DNA of 64,000 nucleotides from Gracilimonas sp. (GTDB lineage Bacteria > Bacteroidota > Rhodothermia > Balneolales > Balneolaceae), in contig NZ_JABURM010000006.1 of the NCBI RefSeq assembly GCF_014762685.1, forward strand, positions 186,001 to 250,000, written 5' to 3'. Made by a program: the position numbers and the translations under genes. Positions 16,803-26,438 of the stretch are shown here, piece by piece (position 1 is the stretch's first letter; the number at the start of each line of letters is the position of its first letter). The notes beneath the pieces were generated by a model. It saw only the letters and a list, made by a program, of their open reading frames with translations, was not told the origin of the DNA and ran no database searches.

Positions 16803-17219
16803 ATGAGAGCACTTATTTTTTCCATATTAATTTCTGCCGTTTCAAGCTTTACCTTTTTAGTAAATGCCCAGGTAACCGCTGTAATGCAGGCGAAAGTTGA
16901 GATTATCAGTGGCGCAGGTTTCCTCGCAATGGAAGCAGCCAATATTGACCTTAGCACTGTAAATTATTCAGAGGATATTGAAACCGGATCTTTCTCTCTT
17001 GTAGCCGCCCCCGGAGCTGACGTAAATGTTCACATCTCAAATCAGTCTTCAATAAAAAATAAGGAAGGCGGAATTATTGAGTTTGAACCATTGAAAATAA
17101 ATCATATTACTTCTGAGTCTGGTGAGCATCATATTTCCGTCAATGGAAAAATAAAAGATCATCAGAAACTGAATGGCCATTATGAAGGCGATATCACTGC
17201 TGTAGTTGAATATCTATAG
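16803..17219 (+). CDS. small exported protein, DUF4402-like
   Basis: 138 residues with a signal peptide cut after LVNAQ (about residue 23). The mature part is a β-rich domain beginning VTAVMQAKVEII and ending GHYEGDITAVVEYL; the closing NGxYxGxxxVxVxY pattern resembles DUF4402 and related pilin-like surface proteins. The family call is by eye. It is preceded by an AT-rich leader of about 70 bp and stands alone. Confidence 0.6.
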   Translation: MRALIFSILISAVSSFTFLVNAQVTAVMQAKVEIISGAGFLAMEAANIDLSTVNYSEDIETGSFSLVAAPGADVNVHISNQSSIKNKEGGIIEFEPLKINHITSESGEHHISVNGKIKDHQKLNGHYEGDITAVVEYL

Positions 17220-17338
17220 GTAACCAATTCTTTTCAGACGACCTTCCCTTCTTTTCTTTTCTCGATAACATAATTTAACATGAGTTAACTTTGTGGTGTA
17301 ATACCTTAAGTTTTAAACACCAACTAACTCTTTTCCTT

Positions 17339-19273
17339 ATGAAGAAACTCGGGATTCTATTTTTCTTTAGTCTTGGCATCTTAGCTCAATCTTTTGCTCA
17401 AAATTATACTCCACTGCATACCCTAAGCTGGCCGGAGTCAAATGGAGACTCTACGATGTTCACTGTTGGCGGAGAACGCCACGGGATTAGCTTCTTTAAA
17501 CAACACCGTTTCCCTGAAGTGGAATATGAAGCCGGAGAAGAACTTACTTTTGATACCTATCACACTACCAATGTTATGTACGCTTGGTATGAAAGATGGG
17601 CAGAACAATATCCGGATATCGTAGATCTCTATGAAGTAGCCAAAAGCTTTGAAGGCCGACCTATTTTGCAGATGACGATCACCAACAAGGAAACCGGGAA
17701 GGACACCGATAAGCCGGCTGCTTATTTTGAGGGAGGCCGCCACAGTGGTGAAATCACCAGCAGTGAATCTATTTTATGGCTTACCAAGCATTTGCTGGAA
17801 AACTATGGAAAAGATCCTGAAATCACCGAATTAATTGATACGAAAGCGATCTATCTACGCCCTCAGAACAACCCGGACGGTTCTAACTTATACCTTCATA
17901 CGGCTCAATCAAATCGCAGCTCGGTACGCCCTCATGACAACGACCGCGATGGGCTACTGGATGAAGATTCACCGGAGGACCTGGATGGTGATGGCATTAT
18001 TTACTCCATGCGAAAGAAAGCAAGTCCTGACGAAATGGAAGATGCTAATTACATTATTGATCCTCGTGACCCGGAAGGACGTTTAATGAAACGAGTGCTT
18101 AGCGGCAAAGGTAACTGGCTCGTTTACTCTGAAGGTGTCGATAATGACGGAGACGGCGATATTAATGAAGACGGTATTGGAGGTTTGGACCTTCACCGTA
18201 ATTATGTTGAAAACTGGAGGCCCGACAGAGGTGAAGATTTGACCGGAAGAGGATATACGCAATATGGCGCCGGCGAATACCCGCTGAGTGAACCGGAATC
18301 AAAGTCCGTAGTCATGTGGATGCTGACGCACCCCAATATTTCAGTGGTCAATTCTATGGATACAAGAGTTCCGATGCACTTACGTCCTCCTTCGACTTCG
18401 AAAAGTGAGGAAAGGATGTATCCAAAAGATCTCGCGCTTTATGAAAAGTATGATAAACTGGGGCTGGAAATCACTGAATACCCCTGGGCCGGTGATGTGT
18501 ATGAAACCTATATGACCCGTTATCCAACAAACCGAACCACCGGAGACCCTTCTCGCCCTGCTCCTTTATTTGGACACGGTCCCGACTTTGGCTATTTCTA
18601 CTTTGGTTCTATCTGGTATGGTGATGAACTATGGAATAACGGAGCCATGAAAGATTATAACGAAGACGGAGTGTATGACAACTATGATGCCATCCGTTGG
18701 GACGACGAGGAAAACAATGGGCAAGGCTTCAAAGCATGGACTAAATTCAATCATCCTGATTTAGGGGAAGTTGAAATCGGCGGTTTTCATCCCAAGTTTT
18801 TCAGTCAAAACGGGCCACCATGGCAACTTGAACGATGGGCTAAAAAACAAGCTCTGTTCAACTTAATGATGGCCAAAGAGCTTCCTCAAATTACGCTAGA
18901 TGATATTACTGTAGAAGAAAGATCTGACAATACCTACAAAATTACTGTATCGTGGACCAATACAGGTAACCTTCCCGTGGCCTTAAAGCAAGCACAACTG
19001 GTCAAAATTGTTCAGGAAGACCGGGTAATGCTTGACTTTGACTCTGAACTGACCAAAGGATATGAAAATGCTTCCCTCAAAATCATTACTCCCAAACTAT
19101 ATGACAAAACAATCCGGGCAGGATATACAGATGCCGGAGAATCGAAAGAAGCAGTATTTGAGGTTAAACTGAATGATATTGACGGAGCAAGAGGAACCGT
19201 TAAAATTCTTTCTACCAGGGGCGGTTATATCGAAAAGAACATTGAAATAGGCACTCCTCCAAGTAAAGACTAA
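17339..19273 (+). CDS. M14 family metallopeptidase (exported)
   Basis: 644 residues. The ATG at 17339 starts a typical signal peptide (MKKLGILFFFSLGILAQSFA, cut before QNY); a 16-residue upstream extension lacks one. The zinc motif HxxE is clear in GGRHSGE (H135, E138), and the substrate-site word RPQNNPDGSN follows. Two DxDxDG-type loops (about 198-221 and 268-279) could bind calcium. Where the third zinc His is expected, in the block before HLRPPST, the sequence reads SMDTRVP, with Asp341. GDELW is a candidate for the catalytic Glu region. The C-terminal 110 residues look like an Ig-type domain. Confidence 0.85.
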   Translation: MKKLGILFFFSLGILAQSFAQNYTPLHTLSWPESNGDSTMFTVGGERHGISFFKQHRFPEVEYEAGEELTFDTYHTTNVMYAWYERWAEQYPDIVDLYEVAKSFEGRPILQMTITNKETGKDTDKPAAYFEGGRHSGEITSSESILWLTKHLLENYGKDPEITELIDTKAIYLRPQNNPDGSNLYLHTAQSNRSSVRPHDNDRDGLLDEDSPEDLDGDGIIYSMRKKASPDEMEDANYIIDPRDPEGRLMKRVLSGKGNWLVYSEGVDNDGDGDINEDGIGGLDLHRNYVENWRPDRGEDLTGRGYTQYGAGEYPLSEPESKSVVMWMLTHPNISVVNSMDTRVPMHLRPPSTSKSEERMYPKDLALYEKYDKLGLEITEYPWAGDVYETYMTRYPTNRTTGDPSRPAPLFGHGPDFGYFYFGSIWYGDELWNNGAMKDYNEDGVYDNYDAIRWDDEENNGQGFKAWTKFNHPDLGEVEIGGFHPKFFSQNGPPWQLERWAKKQALFNLMMAKELPQITLDDITVEERSDNTYKITVSWTNTGNLPVALKQAQLVKIVQEDRVMLDFDSELTKGYENASLKIITPKLYDKTIRAGYTDAGESKEAVFEVKLNDIDGARGTVKILSTRGGYIEKNIEIGTPPSKD

Positions 19274-19301
19274 TCTATCTTTAACTAGTTTTTTAAAATA
19301 G

Positions 19302-19336
19302 CCCGGCATGAGATTTAAACTTGTGCCGGGTTTTTT
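19302..19336 (+). terminator. intrinsic terminator of the M14 peptidase gene
   Basis: CCCGGCA (19302-19308) pairs with TGCCGGG (19324-19330), followed by six T. It separates this gene from the converging methyltransferase gene. Confidence 0.85.
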
Positions 19337-19352
19337 ACACTTGGCATACTAA

Positions 19353-19979
19353 TCATTTTTCTGCCTCACATAAAAAGAAGTTCCAATACCTGAATTTCCA
19401 CTCCTTCAGCGCCTGAACACTGAAGTCTTCAGATTCAAGCAGTTGTTTCACTTCTTCCGCAGAAACAGTTTGAATAAATTCCCCTGTAAAAGTCCGGATG
19501 CAAAAGTTAACAAGCTGAAACAATCCTTTCCTGTTCCAGTCCAAAACCAATAGTCGCCCACCCGGCTTTAGTACCCGGTATATCTCTGATAAGGCTTGCC
19601 CCTGGTCCACATAATTATGAAATGCATTTAGTGAAATTACCGTGTCAAAAGATAAGCTTTCAAACCCAAGGCTTTCAGCAAAATGGGCGGTGAATGAAAC
19701 CCTGGAGTTTTCTGTAAAACGTTCCCTGGCAATATTCAGCATTCCGCCTGACACATCATTAAGGACCAGCTGTGAAAACGGCATCCCCTTTTCAATGAGA
19801 TGATGAGCAAACAAACCGGTTCCGGCACTCACATCAAGAATTCGGTGATTCTGTTTACTCTCAAAAGCCTCCAACATTTTTTGATGAGTATGAGTAAGAT
19901 ACTTCTCCCACTTCTGCTCGTAAATGTGAGCTTTTCTGTTATAAATTTCTGGAGTTTCTGCCTGATTCAAACCTGTCAA
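19353..19979 (-). CDS. class I SAM-dependent methyltransferase
   Basis: 208 residues with motif I ILDVSAGTGLFAHHL, motif II-like LVLNDVSGGML, SLNAFHNYVDQ and the LKPGGRLLVLDW strand, as in Methyltransf_11 and UbiE-like enzymes. The substrate is unknown. The start is TTG at 19979, overlapping the PCu(A)C stop (TTGA); no ATG is available before the conserved YNRKAHIYEQKW region. It is the last gene of the SCO-PCu(A)C operon, an unusual place for a methyltransferase. Confidence 0.82.
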   Translation of the reverse strand: MTGLNQAETPEIYNRKAHIYEQKWEKYLTHTHQKMLEAFESKQNHRILDVSAGTGLFAHHLIEKGMPFSQLVLNDVSGGMLNIARERFTENSRVSFTAHFAESLGFESLSFDTVISLNAFHNYVDQGQALSEIYRVLKPGGRLLVLDWNRKGLFQLVNFCIRTFTGEFIQTVSAEEVKQLLESEDFSVQALKEWKFRYWNFFLCEAEK

Positions 19980-20431
19980 TTTTCTTTTACAGGAATCACT
20001 CTTGAAATAACACCGGCCTGTTCAAGTTCAATCTCAACCAATACAGAATCCCCCTTAGTCAGGTCTTCATTTAATTGCATTAACATAATATGCAAACCGC
20101 CTTGTTGAAATGTGATGCTTTCTTCCGGCTGTATGACAACATTCTTTTGCTCCCTCATACCCATCAAACCGTCTTCAGTTTCATAAGATTCATGAAGCTG
20201 AGCCATTCCCGCCTGAGGGCTACTCACAGAAACAATGGTGTCCGCAACCGACAATGTATTTATATAGGTAAAATAAGCCGCACTGGTGCCTCCGCTCGCC
20301 GCAGGGCGAACGCGCTCTTCTGTTTTTTTTGTGACACCCTCGGAATTCACCTCACCTTTCCTGTTTTCTGAATTGCAGGATGAAGTAACCATCAAAGCAG
20401 TTAAAACGAAAATAGAAATCAAATACTTCAT
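19976..20431 (-). CDS. PCu(A)C-type copper chaperone lipoprotein
   Basis: 151 residues. Lipoprotein signal with lipobox VTSSC (Cys 19), a low-complexity linker, then the PCu(A)C domain. The copper site is visible as MAQLHESYETEDGLMGM followed by GGLHIMLM, matching the family pattern H(M)x10Mx21HxM. These periplasmic proteins hand Cu(I) to the CuA or CuB site of haem-copper oxidases, often with SCO proteins. ATGA overlaps on the upstream side, with a TTGA overlap downstream, tie it to its neighbours. It contains a run of eight A in the linker. Confidence 0.9.
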   Translation of the reverse strand: MKYLISIFVLTALMVTSSCNSENRKGEVNSEGVTKKTEERVRPAASGGTSAAYFTYINTLSVADTIVSVSSPQAGMAQLHESYETEDGLMGMREQKNVVIQPEESITFQQGGLHIMLMQLNEDLTKGDSVLVEIELEQAGVISRVIPVKEN

Positions 20432-21003
20432 CTTACTTTATTAAGGTCTTCTCTTACAAGAGACGGAATCATTTTTTGGCTTCCTCCGTACTCAAATATC
20501 ACACGTGACTGTCTGTCAAGCACCATAATTTTATCAGAATGATTGATAAAATAAAGTTTGCGTCCGGCTTCTGTTGTTTGGGACATCGATATCTGACTTC
20601 TTACTCCTGCACTGTCCATTAATGCAAAAACTTGCGTTGAGTCTCCGGTTAAAAATGTAAAATTTTCATCCACCCCAAACGAATTTCCGTACTTTTTCAA
20701 GGCTGAAGGAGTGTCCCGGACTGGATCAAATGTAGCTGCTATAAATTGAACATCTTCCGGATAATTCATGTCTTTTTGAATCCGCATCAAGTTTTGAGTA
20801 ATCAGTGAGCAAATATCCGGGCAGTTAGTATAAATAAATCCCATAACTATAAAATCACCCTGAAAATCATCCGGGAAAGTAACTTTGACGCTGTCCTGGT
20901 TTAGCAAATCAAAAGAAGCGTCCCCAAAATCGTCAATAACATCTGTACGGATACCACAGGCTAAAATTATAAAAGGCAGTAATAATAAAATTAATTTTTT
21001 CAT
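20428..21003 (-). CDS. SCO family copper-insertion lipoprotein
   Basis: 191 residues with lipobox IILAC near residue 16. The thioredoxin-like fold shows the copper-binding CxxxC in YTNCPDICSLI (about residue 60) and the distal His in YFINHSDKIMV near residue 150. SCO proteins load or reduce the CuA site of cytochrome c oxidase. It is the first gene of a three-gene coupled operon and diverges from a cytochrome c lipoprotein. Confidence 0.93.
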   Translation of the reverse strand: MKKLILLLLPFIILACGIRTDVIDDFGDASFDLLNQDSVKVTFPDDFQGDFIVMGFIYTNCPDICSLITQNLMRIQKDMNYPEDVQFIAATFDPVRDTPSALKKYGNSFGVDENFTFLTGDSTQVFALMDSAGVRSQISMSQTTEAGRKLYFINHSDKIMVLDRQSRVIFEYGGSQKMIPSLVREDLNKVR

Positions 21004-21078
21004 GATTTGAATATAAAGGTATTCAGGAATAACTTAGGCCTTGTCAGAACAAGTTTTCAATTCCTTAATTCTTTTCCA

Positions 21079-21582
21079 ATGAAAAATCACCTTAAAATTT
21101 TTGCTCTCCTAATTATAACCTCATTAATCTTTATCAGCATCGCCTGTCAATCCGAAAACAGACCGGGTGATCATATGGATAGCAATGAGCATTATGGAGA
21201 GACTGTGCCGCTAATCTATCATATGTCATTCATGCAGGGCTATAGTACTAAATTATATTTTTCCGGGATGGAAGAAAACTGGGGGCTTGCTGATATTTAT
21301 GCACATGAGATTGAGGAATTGATGGAAACTATTATTTTCGAAAACCATATGGATGACGAAGTAGATGTAAGCGGTTTATTAGAGACTATGCTTCCACCTG
21401 AAATAGAAAAGATTGAATCTGCCATTGATGCCCGGGACAAAGACATGTTTGAAGAGAATTATCAAACTATGATTCATACCTGTAACCAATGCCATCAGGC
21501 CGCGAATTATGGGTTAGTGAAAATTACCGTTCCCGAAGTCAATCCATACAATCAGGACTTCTCCGTACCCGAGAATAACTGA
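21079..21582 (+). CDS. cytochrome c lipoprotein (class II-like)
   Basis: 167 residues from the ATG at 21079, which starts a lipoprotein signal with lipobox ISIAC. The longer frame from 21007 lacks one. A single haem site CNQCH sits near the C-terminus in a largely helical protein, as in cytochrome c' and related four-helix cytochromes. No Met ligand can be assigned. It diverges from the SCO operon, which fits a respiratory role, and it ends 5 bp from the converging CDF gene. Confidence 0.78.
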   Translation: MKNHLKIFALLIITSLIFISIACQSENRPGDHMDSNEHYGETVPLIYHMSFMQGYSTKLYFSGMEENWGLADIYAHEIEELMETIIFENHMDDEVDVSGLLETMLPPEIEKIESAIDARDKDMFEENYQTMIHTCNQCHQAANYGLVKITVPEVNPYNQDFSVPENN

Positions 21583-21587
21583 ATTGG

Positions 21588-22508
21588 CTAATGCCTATGA
21601 GCGAGTTTATGTTTTGGTGCTCCACAAGGCTCAAATTCAAATTCCAGGGTACTGTGATGGATATCAAATTTGTCATGCAGCAGCTTTTTGATTGATGATT
21701 TAATGGATTCCATTTCACCCAAATCTTCTTTTTCGATTACTACATGACTCTCAAGCATAGTACTGTGTTCATCCAACCTCCATACATGTACATGATGGAC
21801 ATCACACACTTTTTCTACACCTTTCATGAGGCTTGTTAGCTCCGAGATATTAATATTCTCAGGTTTCGATTCCATTAAAATATTAATTGTCTCCCTCAGC
21901 ATATGGTAAGAGTGCCAGAGAATATACCCGCCGATAATTACTGTGAGAATGGCATCCACTATATACCACTGGTATTTTAGAATCAGCCATCCGCCAATAA
22001 TAACCCCAACCGAGGAAAGGCCATCCGAGAGAATGTGGATAAAGGCGCTTCGCATGTTCAGGTTGTTCTTAGCATCTTTCCATAACAGGGCTGCCGTTGC
22101 AAAGTTACCTATCAGTCCAACTATGGCAACCCAAAACATGGTAATCCCATCAATAGCTTGCGGATCAAAAAACCGCTCTACCCCTTCCTTTATCAGGAAA
22201 AGTGCTATAATAACCAAAGTAATAAGGTTAATAAAAGCTCCAATGATTTCCGCCCTTTTATAGCCAAAGGTTTTGGAGGAATTGGTTCCTTTTTTAGAAA
22301 TCTTTTTAGCAACAAGGGTGATACCGAGCGACATAGTGTCGTTCAGGTTATGTACAGCATCTGAAAGCAAAGCCAAACTGTTGGACAAAATACCGCCAAC
22401 AAACTCAGCTAACGTGATCGCCAGGTTCAAAAATATGGAAACCCAAAGTTTCCAAATAGATGAATCATCAATCTTAGGGTGATGGTGATGACTGTGGTTA
22501 TGACCCAT
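21588..22508 (-). CDS. cation diffusion facilitator (Zn2+/Cd2+/Co2+ exporter)
   Basis: 306 residues with six membrane segments. His-rich ends (MGHNHSHHHHPK at the start, HKLAHRH at the end) are typical of zinc-handling CDF proteins. HxxxD/DxxxD sites appear as ALLSDAVHNLND in helix 2 and HILSDGLSSVGV in helix 5, and a ferredoxin-like cytoplasmic domain with VHHVHVWRLDEH follows. It resembles CzcD/ZitB and probably exports zinc. Confidence 0.93.
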   Translation of the reverse strand: MGHNHSHHHHPKIDDSSIWKLWVSIFLNLAITLAEFVGGILSNSLALLSDAVHNLNDTMSLGITLVAKKISKKGTNSSKTFGYKRAEIIGAFINLITLVIIALFLIKEGVERFFDPQAIDGITMFWVAIVGLIGNFATAALLWKDAKNNLNMRSAFIHILSDGLSSVGVIIGGWLILKYQWYIVDAILTVIIGGYILWHSYHMLRETINILMESKPENINISELTSLMKGVEKVCDVHHVHVWRLDEHSTMLESHVVIEKEDLGEMESIKSSIKKLLHDKFDIHHSTLEFEFEPCGAPKHKLAHRH

Positions 22509-22588
22509 ACATATGCCGTATTAACACAAAGAAAATTCTATCAGAAATATACATTCATTTTATTACAGAACAGCCATTCATCCGCTAT

Positions 22589-23047
22589 CTAACCCATGTA
22601 CCATATACTAAAACTGCCTGCCAAGGATAATACAAAAAGAACATAAGCTTGCTTCACAGGCTTATCCGGGAGATAATTGTATAGCGGATTCTCTTTAAAA
22701 AAATCTTCCAGTTGTTCCCGACGGGTTTTTTCTTCCTCGTCGAGCTCTTCTTCTTTTTTTACCAAAACTTCGGCATCTCCCTGAATTTCTGATAAACTTT
22801 CATTCAAAAAACCGGCAATCGTATATTGGTCTACTTTGCCCAGATTACTGGCAATAAGGTATGCCGGTGTTCCAACCATAAATATAGCTATACTGACGAT
22901 GGATTTATCCATTACCGTAAGCTGAACAAACTCTCCCAAAGTCATACTGATAAGTGCCGCAAGCCCCATTATGCATAAAAGAGCACTTAGCACCAAGCGC
23001 AGTTTCCAGTTTTGAATGCCTTCCAATAAAATGTCAGATCCTTTCAT
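22589..23047 (-). CDS. unknown membrane protein, 152 aa
   Basis: Three hydrophobic segments are visible (about residues 17-37, 50-68 and 130-150), with a charged, Glu-rich cytoplasmic-looking region between the second and third (VKKEEELDEEEKTRREQLED). No family recognised. It lies between the CDF gene and an M14 peptidase on the same strand with 45-80 bp spacings, so it may belong to a loose operon. Confidence 0.65.
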   Translation of the reverse strand: MKGSDILLEGIQNWKLRLVLSALLCIMGLAALISMTLGEFVQLTVMDKSIVSIAIFMVGTPAYLIASNLGKVDQYTIAGFLNESLSEIQGDAEVLVKKEEELDEEEKTRREQLEDFFKENPLYNYLPDKPVKQAYVLFVLSLAGSFSIWYMG

Positions 23048-23092
23048 TGCATTATCATTAACTTATTTTTGACAAATATGTACATCCCTAAA

Positions 23093-24370
23093 TTAGTTTT
23101 CAAGAGGCTTTTTGGCCCATTCCTTCAATAACAGCTCCATAAGTAGACGAGCCGCCGAGCGTGAAACTTTCTCCAGGTCTTCTTTTTCAATTTGGTCATT
23201 TACTTCATAAGTAAGTGCATCAATCCCAAATGTGTGATAAAACCAGTTCTTGGCTATCGGAGAAGAAGTATCGAATTCCTCAATATTGAATTCAACCTCC
23301 GGATTTTCCTTAATAATTTCTGCGACCCATTGTTGAGTAAAATTATCAGGATTAGTTTTTATGTCTTCATTGATAGGATAAAAAATATTTTCATTAGTAG
23401 AATGAAAATCTATCGCATAAAACATTTTCCGCTTTTCATTGTTTTTCATACTTGAAAGCGCATCACGTACGGCTTTGGTTTCAGGCTGATTAAAATTTTT
23501 CCAATCCCGGTTCAAATCAACGCCTCCGGCATTATGCCGCCAATGCCCAAGATCTACTCCGTCCGGATTTAGCATCGGAAATGCCTTAATGACAAATGTC
23601 TCCCTAAATTTATTTGCCAGTTTACTTTCGGAAGTAAGTTCTTCCAGAAAAATAAGCGAAGCAAGATACCCGGTAACTTCGGGCGGATGTTGTCTACCAA
23701 TTAATGCCAGAACAGGTGCTCTCTGATCTTCCCCAGCCTCTGTAATTATAAGTTCCCAGATGGGTTTTCCTTTTTTTGACACCCCGGCTTCTCTGACCTC
23801 CACGAAATCCTTTCCAAGGATATTACGGCTCCGGAGGGTGTCTTTCAGATTAGAAAAAGTGTGTAATGGCTGCCCGCTGATTATAATCGGGTCTTCTGCA
23901 AGCAACACTTTAAAAACAGCCGTCCCATTTACAGAATCATATTCTGCATTTAACTCTGTTTGTAGCTTCCAGGTACTATCCATTGGAGCCCAACTTAGCA
24001 ATTTCGGAATATATCTGTGTGTGGCATCCTCATAATTAAGCTGTATTATAGCCATTCTTACGGTATCGCTCCATATTTTAAATGCAAACCATGGACTATT
24101 ATTAATTGGTCCATTCTCCGGAGCTATAAACGCTTCGAAAATTGAATCATTAAGGGCATAAAAATTATTGATACGGGCACCCTCAAACTCATTGCTAACC
24201 CATACTTTAGGTTTATCAACGCCTATAATCCGGCGGAATTGAGGGTCTATCTCTTTGTCAGAAGTGTTGGTTACATCAGGGGGATCGTACGAAAATCCGG
24301 TAAACTCTTCACTGCTTTTACAGGAAACCAACCCTAAAGAAATTATAACCAACAAAATAAACTTATACAT
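23093..24370 (-). CDS. M14 family zinc carboxypeptidase lipoprotein
   Basis: 425 residues from the ATG at 24370, giving a lipoprotein signal MYKFILLVIISLGLVSC; the longer frame to 24415 adds a polar extension. The M14 set is complete: HxxE in GRQHPPEVTG, the substrate words LNPDGVDLGHW and GGVDLNRDW, the third zinc His in AIDFHSTNEN, and the catalytic Glu in LTYEVND. An N-terminal β-domain of about 170 residues precedes the peptidase. It probably trims peptides at the cell surface or in the periplasm. Confidence 0.9.
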   Translation of the reverse strand: MYKFILLVIISLGLVSCKSSEEFTGFSYDPPDVTNTSDKEIDPQFRRIIGVDKPKVWVSNEFEGARINNFYALNDSIFEAFIAPENGPINNSPWFAFKIWSDTVRMAIIQLNYEDATHRYIPKLLSWAPMDSTWKLQTELNAEYDSVNGTAVFKVLLAEDPIIISGQPLHTFSNLKDTLRSRNILGKDFVEVREAGVSKKGKPIWELIITEAGEDQRAPVLALIGRQHPPEVTGYLASLIFLEELTSESKLANKFRETFVIKAFPMLNPDGVDLGHWRHNAGGVDLNRDWKNFNQPETKAVRDALSSMKNNEKRKMFYAIDFHSTNENIFYPINEDIKTNPDNFTQQWVAEIIKENPEVEFNIEEFDTSSPIAKNWFYHTFGIDALTYEVNDQIEKEDLEKVSRSAARLLMELLLKEWAKKPLEN

Positions 24371-24482
24371 ACTCAGAAAATTTGTTTTTAAACAATAAAC
24401 TTTAGCTTGCACCATAAGGTAAAAGCTTCCAAGATAGCAAACATTCAGTTATACTTATTACCCATAAAAATATATCACGCTT

Positions 24483-26438
24483 TTGATTCTTACTAATTTT
24501 AAACGGTTACTCCCTTTAATTCTGCTTGCAGGTTGGTGTTTCTGCCCTTTAAATTTGGCTTTAGCTCAAGAAGATCTCGAATCAACAAGGGTATGGAAAG
24601 TAAAAATTGAGGGTAACGAAACTTTTGAGGGGATTGTTCTTCGCAACGTTATTACAAACGAGGCTCCCTCTCTTTTCAAAAAGTTAATGTTTTGGCGAAA
24701 ACCGGGTATGCGCCTAAATGAAAATGACGTTAGAAGGGATGTAATCAGAATTGAGCGCTTTTATCAGCGTCGCGGGTTTAATGATGTGCAGGTATCGTAT
24801 CGTATCGAAGACTTATCAAAGGAATGGAGAAAAACAGTAATTTTTGAAATCATTGAAAATTCGCCTATACAAATAAAAAATGTTCGGTTTGAGATCGTCT
24901 CATCTCAGAAAGACAGTACACTAATTACCAACAGCGAAAATGTTAACTCCATCAAGCAGCGGCTCCCGTACCGAGAAGGGAGGCGGTATGAAACAGTAAA
25001 TCAATCTGAGGTAGAAGGAAGTTTAGTTGGAGCGCTACGAAATCTCGGTTACCCCTATGCGAATAGTGAAGTATATGCTAATATCGACAGCACTTCAAAA
25101 ACAGCAGAAGTTATTCTTAGAAGCACTCCGGGCCCCAGGGCACGATTTGATTCTGTACTTGTTGAAGGGCATGAAAACCTCCCCGCTAAGTATATAGCAA
25201 GAGAAACAGGAATTAAACAAAATAATTTTTTCAGTGAAAAACAGTTAAGAGAAGCCCAGAGAGAAGTTTTCAATCATCACATGCTTAGGTTTGCCCTTGT
25301 TTCCATTCCTGATCAGCCTAAGGATTCTCTTATAAATATAAAGGTAAGAGTTAAAGAATCCCCATTAAGGTCGTTACAGCTTCTTTTTGGAATAGGCAAT
25401 CTAACCCGTATAGAAAATGGATGGGCTGACTTTTATAAACTTTTCAGAGGGCAGGCCTCCTGGACGCACAGAAATGTCCGTAACCGAGGTGAGCGTTTTA
25501 CCATTTCGGGAAATGCTTCAGCCATAGAACAACGCTTGGGAATTGACTATTTGTTTCCATACTTACTTAATACTAAAACATCTTTGGTTTCATCCCCTTT
25601 TATAAGCCATCAGCTGGAACCGTCATATGAAATTCTTCGAGGGGGATTTACTAATAGCTTTGTATATCAATACAGTTCAAACTTTACCGGTACCGTTTCC
25701 TATGAGTATACCCTCAACAATGAAACTACCACTAGCTCACAAGAAAGCTTGCCCGACAGTATCCAATCCTATAATGTTTCCTCTTTCAACTTAAATGCTT
25801 TTTATTCCAAAGGATTAAGTCGCGGGCAAGAGGGCTGGTCTTTTCAACCTTTCTGGGAGCTTTCAGGCCTGTTTGGTGAATCCACATACAGCTTCCAGGA
25901 AGTAGGCTTAGATGCCCGAAAATTTACTCCACTGACTGATAAGATTGTATTTGCAAAGCGTATTAACTTCGCCGGAATCTATTATGCAAAACAAGATTCC
26001 CTGCCTTCTGATATCCGAATTTATAATGGGGGCACGAATTCAGTCAGGGGATGGAACCGGCAAGAATTGGGCCCCAAACGACCCATATTAGATGAGGAAG
26101 GAGACTTTTCACACTTTGTCCCAATTGGAGGGCGTGCTACAATTAGTTTTAACACCGAATTTCGCTTTCAACTCAATCAACTTATAAAAGGATTTGGGGT
26201 AGCCACTTTTCTGGACGGCGGACAAGTGTGGTCGAATTTTAATGATATTGGCACGACACCCATTCAGTGGGGTGTTGGTGGTGGACTTCGGTATCAATCC
26301 CCGATCGGGCCTATTCGTGTAGATATAGCTTATAAAATCAACCCGACGGATCAGGACCTTCAGATTTACCAGGGACAAAATTATGGAAGTGCCTGGGACA
26401 AATGGGGCATTCATTTCAGTATAGGCCAGGCTTTTTAA
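24483..26438 (+). CDS. tamA: BamA/TamA family outer-membrane protein
   Basis: 651 residues. Signal peptide to LALAQ (about 29), POTRA-like domains (about 30-300, for example VKIEGNETFEGIVLRNVI and DSVLVEGHENLPAKYIARET), then an Omp85 β-barrel with the RGWNRQELG motif and a terminal Phe. The start is TTG at 24483: a stop lies six codons upstream and no ATG fits. It is joined to tamB by a TAATG overlap. TamA with TamB forms an envelope-spanning system for outer-membrane protein or phospholipid traffic. Confidence 0.9.
   Translation: MILTNFKRLLPLILLAGWCFCPLNLALAQEDLESTRVWKVKIEGNETFEGIVLRNVITNEAPSLFKKLMFWRKPGMRLNENDVRRDVIRIERFYQRRGFNDVQVSYRIEDLSKEWRKTVIFEIIENSPIQIKNVRFEIVSSQKDSTLITNSENVNSIKQRLPYREGRRYETVNQSEVEGSLVGALRNLGYPYANSEVYANIDSTSKTAEVILRSTPGPRARFDSVLVEGHENLPAKYIARETGIKQNNFFSEKQLREAQREVFNHHMLRFALVSIPDQPKDSLINIKVRVKESPLRSLQLLFGIGNLTRIENGWADFYKLFRGQASWTHRNVRNRGERFTISGNASAIEQRLGIDYLFPYLLNTKTSLVSSPFISHQLEPSYEILRGGFTNSFVYQYSSNFTGTVSYEYTLNNETTTSSQESLPDSIQSYNVSSFNLNAFYSKGLSRGQEGWSFQPFWELSGLFGESTYSFQEVGLDARKFTPLTDKIVFAKRINFAGIYYAKQDSLPSDIRIYNGGTNSVRGWNRQELGPKRPILDEEGDFSHFVPIGGRATISFNTEFRFQLNQLIKGFGVATFLDGGQVWSNFNDIGTTPIQWGVGGGLRYQSPIGPIRVDIAYKINPTDQDLQIYQGQNYGSAWDKWGIHFSIGQAF

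Noticed and set aside
17930-18170. Dockerin or cellulosome module in the M14 peptidase
   Set aside because: The DxDxDG loops are single and set in the peptidase domain, without the paired 22-residue dockerin repeats.
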